Of a DNA stretch of 64,000 nucleotides, positions 9,685 to 17,405 are shown piece after piece. The stretch is taken from NCBI GenBank assembly GCA_026398875.1, contig JAPLSB010000004.1:62001-126000 (forward strand), in the 5' to 3' direction. The notes beneath the pieces were generated by a model. The model ran no database searches. It was not told the origin of the DNA and was given only the letters and a program-made list of their open reading frames with translations. How positions within the stretch are numbered: the first letter of the stretch is position 1; every line of letters begins with the position of its first letter. The position numbers were made by a program, and so were the translations under genes. The DNA is from Gammaproteobacteria bacterium (GTDB lineage Bacteria; Pseudomonadota; Gammaproteobacteria; Nevskiales; Nevskiaceae).

Positions 9685-10172
9685 GCGGCGGCGATCGCGG
9701 CGCGGCGCTGGTTGCCCGGCTGGCGCTGGAGCGGCACCCGGAAGGCGGCTGGTTCAAGCGCATCCACACCTCCGCGCATGCGCTGGACACGGCACACGGT
9801 GCGCGCGCCCGGGTCACGTCGATCCACTACCTGCTGACCGTTGACGAGCCGCGGGGCCGGCTGCATCGCAATCGCTCGGACATCCTGCATTACCTGCAGG
9901 GCGGCGGGCCGGTGGAGTACCTGCTGCTCGATGAGGCCGATGGCACGCTGCGCCGCGTGGTGCTGGGGCACGACGTCGGTCAGCAGCTTTTCCTATTCGT
10001 GCCCGGCGGCATCTGGAAGGCATCGCGGCTGATCGGCGATGCCGATCACGCACTGGTCTCGGAAGCCGTGGTGCCGGGCTTCGACTTCGCTGATCACGCG
10101 TTTGCCGATCTGGCACTGCTGGAGCGGTTTCCGCAGCATCGCGAATTGCTGGCTCTGTTCGTGCGCCGCTGA
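9681..10172 (+). CDS. DUF985 cupin-fold protein
   Basis: 163-residue single-domain cupin with a GTG start that overlaps the pdxH stop by 4 bases. The family signature is clear: LERHPEGGWFKRIHTS, TSIHYLLTVDEPRGRLHRNRSD with ILHYLQGG, and a C-terminal PGFDFADHAFA segment. DUF985 proteins resemble small-molecule or sugar-binding cupins and have no agreed function. Coupling to pdxH suggests a housekeeping role but does not define one. The last five codons lie at the left edge of a 279-base tandem duplication. Confidence 0.88.
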   Translation: MSGGDRGAALVARLALERHPEGGWFKRIHTSAHALDTAHGARARVTSIHYLLTVDEPRGRLHRNRSDILHYLQGGGPVEYLLLDEADGTLRRVVLGHDVGQQLFLFVPGGIWKASRLIGDADHALVSEAVVPGFDFADHAFADLALLERFPQHRELLALFVRR

Positions 10173-10730
10173 CCGGGCGGGTCGCGACTCGGCGCGCGAC
10201 GCAAAACCCGGGCGCTACGCGCAAGGCACAAAGGTGAAAAGCAAGAAAAGCGTCAGCGCAGAGGCGCTGAGAAAAAAGTGAGGACACGCAGAAGCAATCA
10301 GGACGTTCATCCGTCCATCTTTTGACTTCGCCGTTCTTTCTTCTTCCTTTCTGTTCCCTTTGCGCCTTGCGCGCAGCGCCCGATCTTTTTGCTTGTCACT
10401 CGATCACGAACGCAATCGTCGGCCAGTCGCATTCCGTTCGTGCGCCGCTGACCGAGCAGCTCACGACTCGCCGCGCAACGCAAAGGCCGGGCGCTACGCG
10501 CAAGGCACGAAGGTGAGAAGCAAGAAAAGCAAGAAAAGCAAGAAAAGCTTCAGTGCGAAGCCGCCTGAAAAAGAGCTTGAACGCGGAGAAGCGCTCGGGC
10601 TACTCATCCAGCAATCTTTTTGCCTTCGCCGTTCTTTCTTCTTCCTTTCTGTTCCCTTTGCGCCTTGCGCGCAGCGCCCGGTCTTTTTGCTTGTCACTCG
10701 ATCAGCAACCAAATCGCCAGCCGGTCGCAG
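10158..10730. repeat. Tandem duplication of about 279 bases, each unit with internal inverted repeats
   Basis: Fills the 571-base gap between the cupin gene and the DUF3187-like gene. Unit 1 runs 10158-10436 and unit 2 from 10437 to about 10730. Both begin TTCGTGCGCCGCTGACCG, which is the 3' end and stop of the cupin gene, so the duplication includes gene sequence. Each unit carries a left arm GGGCGCTACGCGCAAGGCAC and a near-complementary right arm CTTTGCGCCTTGCGCGCAGC, plus AAGCAAGAAAAG-type runs. The units have diverged by point changes and small indels. No gene is seen here. Confidence 0.88.
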
Positions 10731-10743
10731 TAGGCCGAGCGGA

Positions 10744-11700
10744 TCAGCGATAACGCAGGCCGACGTGGATGCTGAAGTCCGGCGATGAGCTGACCAGCAC
10801 GTCTTCCTGCACGCCGAGGTCCAGCTGAAGCTTCGGCGCGAGGTCGATGCGGCCGCCGAAGCTCAGCTGGCCGCCGGGGCGGTCCAGCGCGTTCAGCCCG
10901 GAACCTTCATGCAGTGCCGTATGGCCGTTGAACTGCACCAGCAGCGACACCGGCCGCCAGACGCGGTAGCCGATCGCCGCGCCGCCCAGCGCCACGAACT
11001 GCTTCTGCTGCGCGCCGATGACATCGCTCTGGCCGCTGTACGAGGCGCCGGCCGACACGTAGCCGAACCAGTTCGCCGCGCCGTGGAACGGATCGAAGTC
11101 GAACCACAGCGCGCCGCCGGCGTTACCACCGTGCAGACGGCTGCTGCGGCCGGTCGGCAGCTTGGCCAGCGCCCGGAACGCGACATCGTCGCTGAGCCGG
11201 AAGCCGGCGCTCAGTTCGACGTCACCGATGCCGTTGGCGCCGCGGTTCTCGTCGATGCGGGTCTGGCCATCGACGACGTACTGCACGCGGTAGCGGTCCT
11301 GCGGCACGCGCTCGCGACCGCCGTTCGGCAGGCCGAAGGCGTCGTGCCAGCCTTCGATGACACCGTCGAGCGCGCCACTGCCGGTGAACAGCAGCGGCAG
11401 GTCGACCGCGAACTCCACACCTTCGGCCACGCCGCGCCGGAAGCCGAACGTGACGCGCTGCGTCTCGGCGTCGACGGTCAGCGATTCGCGGGCATTGGCC
11501 TGCACGACGTACTCGTTGCTCCAGTCCACCGTGAAGCGGGTGGCGAGCTGGCCGGCATCGAGCACGCGGCTTTCGCCAAGCGTCGGCAAGGTCGCGGTGC
11601 GGCCCAGCGTGGCTTCGTTGCGGACCGTGAAGCCCGGCGCGGCGCTGGCCAGCAGCGGGACGAGGCAGGCAACAGCGAGCAGCGGAGTGCGTGGCGTCAT
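10744..11700 (-). CDS. Outer-membrane beta-barrel-like protein, DUF3187 type
   Basis: 318 residues with a signal peptide (MTPRTPLLAVACLVPLLASA). The mature part is rich in alternating polar/hydrophobic strands and ends in an aromatic/Arg C-terminus (FSIHVGLRYR) typical of barrels inserted by BAM. The overall pattern, including DLPLLFTGSGALDGVIEGWH and a conserved LPTGRSS segment, matches the DUF3187 family. Transport or structural role unknown. The start at 11700 is preferred over the longer frame to 11826, which would add an Arg-rich leader and run through the terminator hairpin at 11789-11815. Confidence 0.82.
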   Translation of the reverse strand: MTPRTPLLAVACLVPLLASAAPGFTVRNEATLGRTATLPTLGESRVLDAGQLATRFTVDWSNEYVVQANARESLTVDAETQRVTFGFRRGVAEGVEFAVDLPLLFTGSGALDGVIEGWHDAFGLPNGGRERVPQDRYRVQYVVDGQTRIDENRGANGIGDVELSAGFRLSDDVAFRALAKLPTGRSSRLHGGNAGGALWFDFDPFHGAANWFGYVSAGASYSGQSDVIGAQQKQFVALGGAAIGYRVWRPVSLLVQFNGHTALHEGSGLNALDRPGGQLSFGGRIDLAPKLQLDLGVQEDVLVSSSPDFSIHVGLRYR

Positions 11701-11788
11701 GGCGGGCGGTGCGGGTCGGGCCGGGGCGCCAGAGCATAAACAAGCGCCGTCCGCGTGTGCCGGAAATTCCGGCTGCCCAAAACGAAAA

Positions 11789-11815
11789 GCCCCGACACGG
11801 TGACCGTGGCGGGGC
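11789..11815 (-). terminator. Rho-independent terminator for the acyl-CoA dehydrogenase gene
   Basis: GCCCCGACACGG and CCGTGGCGGGGC pair with one mismatch around a short loop. Read on the minus strand the hairpin is followed by TTTTCGTTTT. It lies 19 bases after the stop of the minus-strand acyl-CoA dehydrogenase gene. Confidence 0.85.
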
Positions 11816-11833
11816 CTGAACGGCAAGCGACGC

Positions 11834-13651
11834 TTAGTTGAACGCGAAGCTGTCGATCGGCAGCTTGGTCATCGTCTTGCTCGGCTTGGTGATCGAGGCG
11901 GCATGGCCCTTCGCACGCGGCAGCAGGTGGTCGAAGTAGAAGCGCGCCATCTCGATCTTGGCCTTGTAGAACTCCGGCTTGTCGGCACCGCCCTTGGCCA
12001 GCTTCTCGGTCGCCACGGCCGCCTGCAGCGCCCAGAAGTAGGCCATCGTCACGTAGCCCGAATACATCAGGAAGTTGTGCGAGGCGCTGCTGACGATGTC
12101 GCGGTCGGTGCGCGCGGTGAGCATCACGCGCATGGTCAGCACGTTCCACTCGGTGACATAGCGGGCCAGCTCGGTCGCAAAGCGGCGCATGCCCTTGTTG
12201 CGGACCTGCTCGAGCGCGAAGCGGCCGATGATCGCCGTGAAGTCGCGCACGGCCTTGCCGCGCGTGGTCAGCAGCACCTTGCGGCCGAGCAGGTCGAGCG
12301 CCTGGATACCGGTGGTGCCTTCGTACAAGGTAGAGATGCGGGCATCGCGCAGGATCTGCTCCATGCCGTGTTCGCGGATGTAGCCATGACCACCGAACAC
12401 CTGCACGCCGATGCTGGCCGCTTCGGTGCCGAGTTCGGTCAGGAAGCCCTTGAGGATCGGCGTGAAGAAGCCGAGCTTGTCGTCCCAGAGGTCGTACTTG
12501 GCCTTGTCGTTCTCGAGGATGCCGTTGGTCATGTGGTCGGCATACATGCCGGCGAAATACAGCATCGCGCGGCCGCCTTCGGCGATCGCCTTCTGCGTCA
12601 TCAGCATGCGGCGCACGTCGGCGTGATGGATGATCGCGTCGGCGCTCTTCTCGGCGTCCTTCTTGCCCGACAGCGCGCGCATCGAGCGGCGCTCCTTGGC
12701 ATAGGCCAGCGCGCCCTGGAACGACAGTTCCGCATGCGCAACACCCTGCACGGCAGTGCCGATGCGGGCGGTGTTCATGAACGTGAACATCGCTTCCAGG
12801 CCCTTGTTCTCCGGCGAGATCAGATGAGCGGTGGCGCCTTCGAAGTTGATCACGCAGGTCGCCGAGGCCTTGATGCCCATCTTGTGCTCGAGCGAGCTGC
12901 AGACGACGCCATTGCGCTCGCCGAGGCTGCCGTCGGCGTTGACCTTGACCTTCGGGATCATGAACAGCGAGATGCCGCGCGTGCCCTTCGGCGCGTCCGG
13001 CAGACGGGCCAGCACGATGTGGATGATGTTCTCGGTCAGGTCGTGATCGCCCGACGAGATGAAGATCTTGGTGCCGGTGACGGCATAGGTGCCGTCACCG
13101 TTCGGCTCGGCGCGGGTCTTGACCTGGCCTAGGTCAGTGCCGCACTGCGGCTCGGTCAGGCACATCGTGCCGGCCCAGCGGCCTTCGACCATCGGCGGCA
13201 TGTAGAGCTGCTTCAGCTCCTCGCTGGCGTGCTGCATGATCGTGTTCATCGCACCGAGCGACAGGCCCGGATACATCGTGAACGACCAGTTCGCGGTGCC
13301 CATCATTTCCGACTTCAGCAGGCCCATCGACATCGGCAGGCCCTGACCGCCGTACTCGGCCGGGTGCGAAAGCCCCTGCCAGCCGCCGTTCACGTACTGC
13401 GCATAGGCTTCCTTGTAGCCCTTCGGCGTGCTGACCTTGCCGTTCTCCAGCTTGCAGCCTTCGGCATCGCCGGTCAGATACAGCGGCGCCAGTTCCTCTT
13501 CGCAGAACTTCGCGCATTCGTCGAGGATGCTGTCGACCATGTCCGGCGTCGCGTCGGCGCCGTTCGACAGCGAACGGTAGTGCGCAGGGAAGTCGAACAC
13601 TTCGTTGAGCAGGAAGCGCATGTCGCGCAGCGGGGCCTTGTACGTGGGCAT
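11834..13651 (-). CDS. Acyl-CoA dehydrogenase with C-terminal extension (DmdC/FadE-like)
   Basis: 605 residues. The start at 13651 (MPTYKAPLRDMRFLLNEVF) has the expected N-terminus and a GGAG ribosome-binding site 6 bases upstream; the longer open frame to 14203 is not real. Motifs: MCLTEPQCGTDLGQVKTRA, TGTKIFISSGDHDLTENI and YEGTTGIQALDLLGRKV with the likely catalytic Glu. The C-terminal ~130 residues form the extra helical domain of this clade. Followed by a strong terminator. Divergent from DAHP synthase. Physiological substrate unknown; a general fatty acyl-CoA is most likely. Confidence 0.94.
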   Translation of the reverse strand: MPTYKAPLRDMRFLLNEVFDFPAHYRSLSNGADATPDMVDSILDECAKFCEEELAPLYLTGDAEGCKLENGKVSTPKGYKEAYAQYVNGGWQGLSHPAEYGGQGLPMSMGLLKSEMMGTANWSFTMYPGLSLGAMNTIMQHASEELKQLYMPPMVEGRWAGTMCLTEPQCGTDLGQVKTRAEPNGDGTYAVTGTKIFISSGDHDLTENIIHIVLARLPDAPKGTRGISLFMIPKVKVNADGSLGERNGVVCSSLEHKMGIKASATCVINFEGATAHLISPENKGLEAMFTFMNTARIGTAVQGVAHAELSFQGALAYAKERRSMRALSGKKDAEKSADAIIHHADVRRMLMTQKAIAEGGRAMLYFAGMYADHMTNGILENDKAKYDLWDDKLGFFTPILKGFLTELGTEAASIGVQVFGGHGYIREHGMEQILRDARISTLYEGTTGIQALDLLGRKVLLTTRGKAVRDFTAIIGRFALEQVRNKGMRRFATELARYVTEWNVLTMRVMLTARTDRDIVSSASHNFLMYSGYVTMAYFWALQAAVATEKLAKGGADKPEFYKAKIEMARFYFDHLLPRAKGHAASITKPSKTMTKLPIDSFAFN

Positions 13652-13853
13652 CGGTGACTCCGGGAGCGGATGGGGAAAAGTTTCGGTGAACGATTGTACT
13701 CCAGGAATTTCGCCGAGAAGTGAACAAATGTGCATCGGCCGACAGAAATTTCTGCCCACCGCCATGGGCGCGGCCGGCAATCGCTCCGGCAAAAGCGGTC
13801 TGCTAGCATCCGCGACCGGATTTTTGCCGCCACCCCTTATAAAGAGTTGTCCG

Positions 13854-14951
13854 ATGACCGCCTCTGCCCAGAACCCGACGCGCCCGGCCACCGAAGACCT
13901 GCGCATCAAGTCGATCCGCCCGGTATCGGCGCCGTCCGTGGTGCAGCAGGAGCTGCCAATCACCGCCGCCGCGACGCGCACCGTCGAAACGACGCGCCGC
14001 GAAATCCAGGATGTGCTCGCCGGTCGCGATGACCGCCTGCTGGTGATCGTCGGGCCGTGCTCGATCCACGATCCGAAGGCCGCACTCGAATATGCCGACA
14101 AGCTCAAGGCGCTGCGCCCGCAGCTGGCCAAGCACCTGCTGATCGTGATGCGCGTGTATTTCGAGAAGCCGCGCACCACGGTGGGCTGGAAGGGCCTGAT
14201 CAACGATCCGAACCTTGACGATTCCTACGACATCGACCGTGGCCTGCGCATCGCCCGCCAGTTGCTGCTGCAGCTGAACGACGAGGGCATGCCGGCCGGT
14301 GTCGAGTTCCTCGACATCCTGACGCCGCAGTACCTGGCAGACCTCGTGTCCTGGGGCGCGATCGGCGCCCGCACCACCGAATCGCAGCTGCATCGCGAAA
14401 TGGCCAGCGGCCTGTCGTGCGCGGTCGGCTTCAAGAACGGCACCGATGGCTCGGTGAAGGTCGCGGTCGACGCCGTGCAGTCGGCGCGCGCGCCGCACCG
14501 CTTCCTGTCGGCGACCCAGGACGGCCAGATCTCGATCTTCGAGACCGCCGGCAACCCGGACAGCCACATCATCCTGCGCGGCGGTTCGACCGGCACGAAC
14601 TTCGACGCGGCCAGTGTCGACGCGGCGGCAGCGGCGATGACCAAGGCCGGACTCAAGCCGGCGGTGATGGTCGACTTCAGCCACGCCAACAGCCGCAAGC
14701 AGCACCGCCTGCAGATGGAAGTCGGCCAGGACGTGGCCGGCCAGCTCGCCAACGGCTCGGACAAGGTGATCGGCGTGATGGTCGAAAGCCATCTGGTCGA
14801 AGGCCGCCAGGAAATCGGCCCGCGCGCGCAGATGACCTACGGCCAGAGCGTCACCGACGCCTGCCTCGGCTGGGACGACACGGCCGACCTGCTGCGCGCA
14901 CTGGCTGGCGGCGTTGCCGCACGACGCGAGCGTCTGGCGCAAAGCGCCTGA
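13854..14951 (+). CDS. Class I 3-deoxy-7-phosphoheptulonate (DAHP) synthase
   Basis: Condenses phosphoenolpyruvate and erythrose 4-phosphate, the first step of the shikimate pathway. 365 residues from an ATG at 13854 (MTASAQNPTRPATEDLRIKS), preceded by AAAGAG. Class I (AroF/G/H) motifs: VIVGPCSIHDPKAALEYA, MRVYFEKPRTTVGWKGLIND, ARTTESQLHREMASGLS, GFKNGTDG and VMVDFSHANSRKQ. The feedback-sensitivity type (Phe, Tyr or Trp) cannot be read with certainty from the sequence. Not in an obvious aromatic operon. Confidence 0.95.
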   Translation: MTASAQNPTRPATEDLRIKSIRPVSAPSVVQQELPITAAATRTVETTRREIQDVLAGRDDRLLVIVGPCSIHDPKAALEYADKLKALRPQLAKHLLIVMRVYFEKPRTTVGWKGLINDPNLDDSYDIDRGLRIARQLLLQLNDEGMPAGVEFLDILTPQYLADLVSWGAIGARTTESQLHREMASGLSCAVGFKNGTDGSVKVAVDAVQSARAPHRFLSATQDGQISIFETAGNPDSHIILRGGSTGTNFDAASVDAAAAAMTKAGLKPAVMVDFSHANSRKQHRLQMEVGQDVAGQLANGSDKVIGVMVESHLVEGRQEIGPRAQMTYGQSVTDACLGWDDTADLLRALAGGVAARRERLAQSA

Positions 14952-15185
14952 AGCCAGACCGGCCGCTGACGCAGCCGGGGCTTTTCGACCTTGCCGGTTC
15001 CGATTGCGGAATCGATGCCGGTGCTGGCGCTTGGTTATTCCGATCGCCAGTCCAGCGCCGTGTGGTGGCGCCCCGGTTTCGGGCGCGGCTCGCCGCGATC
15101 TCGGCAGTCCGTCCGGGCATTGCGGTTGTCCGGCCGTGTCGTTTCCCGCTGGTACTGAACGGTGCGAAAAACCTGCGCCGCCCGG

Positions 15186-15740
15186 TCAGCGGGCGCGCTG
15201 GCTCAAGGCGATGCGATTGCCTTCGGAGTCCTCGAACTCCGCAACCCAGAGGCCAGGCGCGACTTCCTTCTTGTCGTACAGCACGCTTGAACCGCGCTGC
15301 TTCGCCCGGGCGATCACAGCGTCGATGCTCGCGACGCTGAAGTAGACGATGACGCCGGACTTCATCGGTACGTAGACATCGCCCTGCGCCAGCGTGACAT
15401 CGGCGCCCTGTTGCCCCTCATTCGTCGGGAAATGCGCCATCGCATAGCCATCGACGGTCACGCGTTCAAGTGTCACCGTGAACACGGCTTCGTAGAACGC
15501 GACCGCGCGATCAATGTCTCGCACCGGAATTTCGAGATAGCGGACCTCGACCACGGGGTGACTCCTCCTGTGATGAACGGAACAGCCTGTCGCAGCCAGC
15601 AGCAGCGCCAGCATCGCGAGCAAGTACAGCGCCTTGAAAGGATGCTTGCAGACGAGGACGCGGTGCGTTCGAGCGGTCACGTCATGGGAGCCATTGCGAC
15701 GGACATACGAAGTGACGGTGAAAAGCGATCGAGGATTCAT
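15186..15740 (-). CDS. VOC (glyoxalase/bleomycin-resistance fold) protein with a lipoprotein-like N-terminus
   Basis: The C-terminal ~120 residues are a single VOC domain (VRYLEIPVRDIDRAVAFYEAVF, ending VAEFEDSEGNRIALSQ), close to free-standing cytoplasmic VOC proteins. In front lies a hydrophobic run LLAMLALLLAATGCS with a good lipobox. The true start is uncertain: ATG 15740 gives a long basic leader, and a GTG near 15617 would give a short conventional lipoprotein signal. The upstream region runs into a palindromic repeat (15766-15844), so the N-terminus may have been remodelled. Role unknown. Confidence 0.72.
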   Translation of the reverse strand: MNPRSLFTVTSYVRRNGSHDVTARTHRVLVCKHPFKALYLLAMLALLLAATGCSVHHRRSHPVVEVRYLEIPVRDIDRAVAFYEAVFTVTLERVTVDGYAMAHFPTNEGQQGADVTLAQGDVYVPMKSGVIVYFSVASIDAVIARAKQRGSSVLYDKKEVAPGLWVAEFEDSEGNRIALSQRAR

Positions 15741-15765
15741 GTGAGTGCTTCGCTGGATCAGCGGC

Positions 15766-15844
15766 AAGCGTAGCCCGGATAAAGCGCAGCGAAATCCCGG
15801 CGGCACGATCCTCGCTGTGAAGGCTGTTCCGGGTTTCTCGTGAC
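15766..15844. repeat. GTAGCCCGGAT-type palindromic element, copy A
   Basis: Begins GCAAGCGTAGCCCGGATAAA, continues GCGCAGCGAAATCCCGG and ends TTCCGGGTTTCTCGTGAC, forming an imperfect inverted repeat. Copies B (16745-16830) and C (18881-18976) share the same core (TAGCC...CGCAGCGAA.TCC...CCGGATTTCGCGTTAC). Confidence 0.75.
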
Positions 15845-15876
15845 TCCATTCCGGCCAAGGTGCCGCAAGCCGGCGG

Positions 15877-16098
15877 CTAGCGCATCACCGCCACATCCGC
15901 AACCCACGGGCCAACGGCGACGGCGATGCCAAAGATTCGGTAGAACAATGTCGCCCGCCTCAGCCCCGTTTGTTGATCAGGCGCGTTCTTGTATAGCCAA
16001 TATCCCGTCTTGCGGTCATACCGTAGTAGTAACTCCGCCGGAAGCAACGCCGTGGATGCTCCAATGATCGTGAATATCCATAGACAGGCGATATACAT
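15877..16098 (-). CDS. Small two-helix membrane protein
   Basis: 73 residues, not recognised. Two hydrophobic helices (about residues 3-22, CLWIFTIIGASTALLPAELL, and 53-70, FYRIFGIAVAVGPWVADV) flank a short polar loop with aromatic and basic residues (RYDRKTGYWLYKNAPDQQTG). The sensible amino-acid pattern supports a real gene, but length and isolation leave doubt. It sits in the repeat-rich accessory island; the 227 bases to its right hold no convincing gene. Confidence 0.5.
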   Translation of the reverse strand: MYIACLWIFTIIGASTALLPAELLLRYDRKTGYWLYKNAPDQQTGLRRATLFYRIFGIAVAVGPWVADVAVMR

Positions 16099-16325
16099 GG
16101 TTCAAATCACCGCTGAACAGTGGGGAGGTCATCGATTCGCCCCTGCGAGCGTATCTGCAAACGCCGTCCGGCAGCACCCGGTTTGATCGAATGTCTGCCT
16201 AGTGGATATTGCCTGAAGAGATAGCAGCAAGATTCAGAGAACGCTCAATTCTGTCTTATCCACGGCATCGGAGTTCGCGGAGGTCTATCCGAGCTACCAC
16301 GCTTGGATCCCGCTGGTGAGGGCCG

Positions 16326-16709
16326 TCATGCCTTACTTGTCGGTGAGCGCTTGGCAACCGGTCGCCGCGCCACTTTCGCCTGCGTCTTTGGCTCTTTCTT
16401 CGGCTTCGGCATCGGTAGCGCGGCGGCAGTGTCAAGGAAGAGCCTCATCAGGCGTTCCTTGTCTTCAAGATGCTCGCTGGCCAGGTAGTGTGGCTTGGCG
16501 CCCGGATACGGCGGCGCCTCAGTGACCGACCCGAGGAGTTGCTTCCCTGCAGCCGTGGGCTTGACGAAGAGCTGGTTGTCGCAGACCAGTGCGACGACCT
16601 TTCCTTCAACGGAAAGGGCATACTCGCCAAACATCTTCTTGGCAGAAAGTCTGCCGGGCAGGCCGGCTTGCTCACAGACGTATTCCACGAAGTCTTGGGT
16701 TGAGGCCAT
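16326..16709 (-). CDS. TfoX/Sxy N-terminal domain protein
   Basis: 127 residues from 16709 (MASTQDFVEYVCEQAGLPG), with GGAG upstream. The TfoX N-terminal domain is clear: SAKKMFGEYALSVEGKVVALVCDNQLFVKPTAAGK and KPHYLASEHLEDKERLMRLF. It lacks the C-terminal TfoX domain of full competence regulators and ends in a Lys/Pro/Arg-rich tail (PKPKKEPKTQAKVARR) that could bind nucleic acid. Single-domain versions are common and of unknown function. A palindromic element (copy B) lies just upstream. Confidence 0.88.
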   Translation of the reverse strand: MASTQDFVEYVCEQAGLPGRLSAKKMFGEYALSVEGKVVALVCDNQLFVKPTAAGKQLLGSVTEAPPYPGAKPHYLASEHLEDKERLMRLFLDTAAALPMPKPKKEPKTQAKVARRPVAKRSPTSKA

Positions 16710-16744
16710 CGAAGTCGCTCCGGTGAAGTAGTGCGAACAGAATC

Positions 16745-16830
16745 CGTAGCCGAGAAATAGCACAGCGAAATCCGGGAGTCACAATCTCAGCTGTGAATGC
16801 TATGCCGGATTTTGCGTTACTTGACCCGAG
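16745..16830. repeat. GTAGCC-type palindromic element, copy B
   Basis: Reads GTAGCCGAGAAATAGCACAG then CGAAATCCGGG on the left and GCCGGATTTTGCGTTACTTG on the right; degenerate compared with copies A and C. It lies between the TfoX-domain gene and the truncated vapC. Confidence 0.65.
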
Positions 16831-16889
16831 CGAACTTGCTGAGCAAGCAGGTAGCAGTGGTGGTGAGAGCTCAGAGTCTGGCCCGTTAA

Positions 16890-17114
16890 ATCTTTGCGCC
16901 GCTGCCGATCCTGCCGCTGCAAGCACCGGTCGATCAGCATTACGGAGACATTTGCGCGGCGCTGGTACGGGAAGGTATGCCGATCGGCCCCAACGACCTG
17001 CTGATCGCCGCGCACGCCCGCGCGCTGGGGCTGACGTTGGTGACCGACAACGCCATAGAGTTCGGTCGGGTAGCGGGGTTGGCGGTGGAGAACTGGGTAG
17101 TAGTCGAAGGCTGA
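16890..17114 (+). pseudogene. Truncated VapC PIN-domain toxin (C-terminal half only)
   Basis: The frame 16890-17114 encodes the second half of a VapC toxin: LPLQAPVDQHYGDICAAL, REGMPIGPNDLLIAAHARAL, GLTLVTDNAIEFGRVAGL and ENWVVVEG. The PIN catalytic acids of this half are present (ND of PNDLLIAAHA, TDN), but the N-terminal half with its first Asp is missing. An in-frame TAA (16887-16889) sits immediately upstream, and no antitoxin gene is adjacent. A palindromic repeat lies about 60 bases to the left, suggesting the 5' half was lost by rearrangement at a repeat. An internal ATG at 16978 could not give a functional PIN domain. Confidence 0.8.
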
Positions 17115-17405
17115 TCGAGCGTGTGATCGTTGTGGAGGGATAACGTGAGCCCGCCCCCCTAAATCACTCTGCATAGCGCGGCGCAAGCTGTAAAGCCTTG
17201 TTCGCACTCAGTTAATCGAAACCAAGTAGCTCGAACCAACCGCTCTTCCAAACGAAGCTGCCATGTAGCGACCGGTCAACACTTTGAGAACATGTAACTT
17301 TCGGAAAAACTTCACATTTCCAGCTTAGTGTTTTGTCCAATCGCGTCATATCATTGGTCGATAGGTTAATACCATTTCTTAATATCTCTGACTACCAAAA
17401 TTAAA
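17115..17405. other. AT-richer gap upstream of the Mrr-like gene
   Basis: The right half (about 17270-17405) is visibly AT-rich (TTCTTAATATC, GGTTAATACC, CCAAAATTAAA) compared with the GC-rich surroundings. It probably holds the promoter of the nuclease gene, but I could not fix a well-spaced -35/-10 pair. No gene is seen. Confidence 0.5.

Noticed and set aside
10158..10730. CRISPR-like array
   Set aside because: Only two long units of about 279 bases with no short repeat/spacer pattern; it is a tandem duplication.
4635..13651. DMSP/methylmercaptopropionate catabolism (DmdC-like dehydrogenases plus AcuI-like reductase)
   Set aside because: The families overlap with DmdC and AcuI, but DmdA, DmdB, DmdD or a DMSP lyase are absent here and the genes are not in an operon; general acyl-CoA metabolism is simpler.
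14952..15185. A gene or RNA in the gap after DAHP synthase
   Set aside because: Open frames here have no sensible composition or ribosome-binding site, and I saw no stable conserved structure.
16978..17114. A short functional toxin from the internal ATG of the VapC remnant
   Set aside because: It would lack the first strands and catalytic Asp of the PIN fold.
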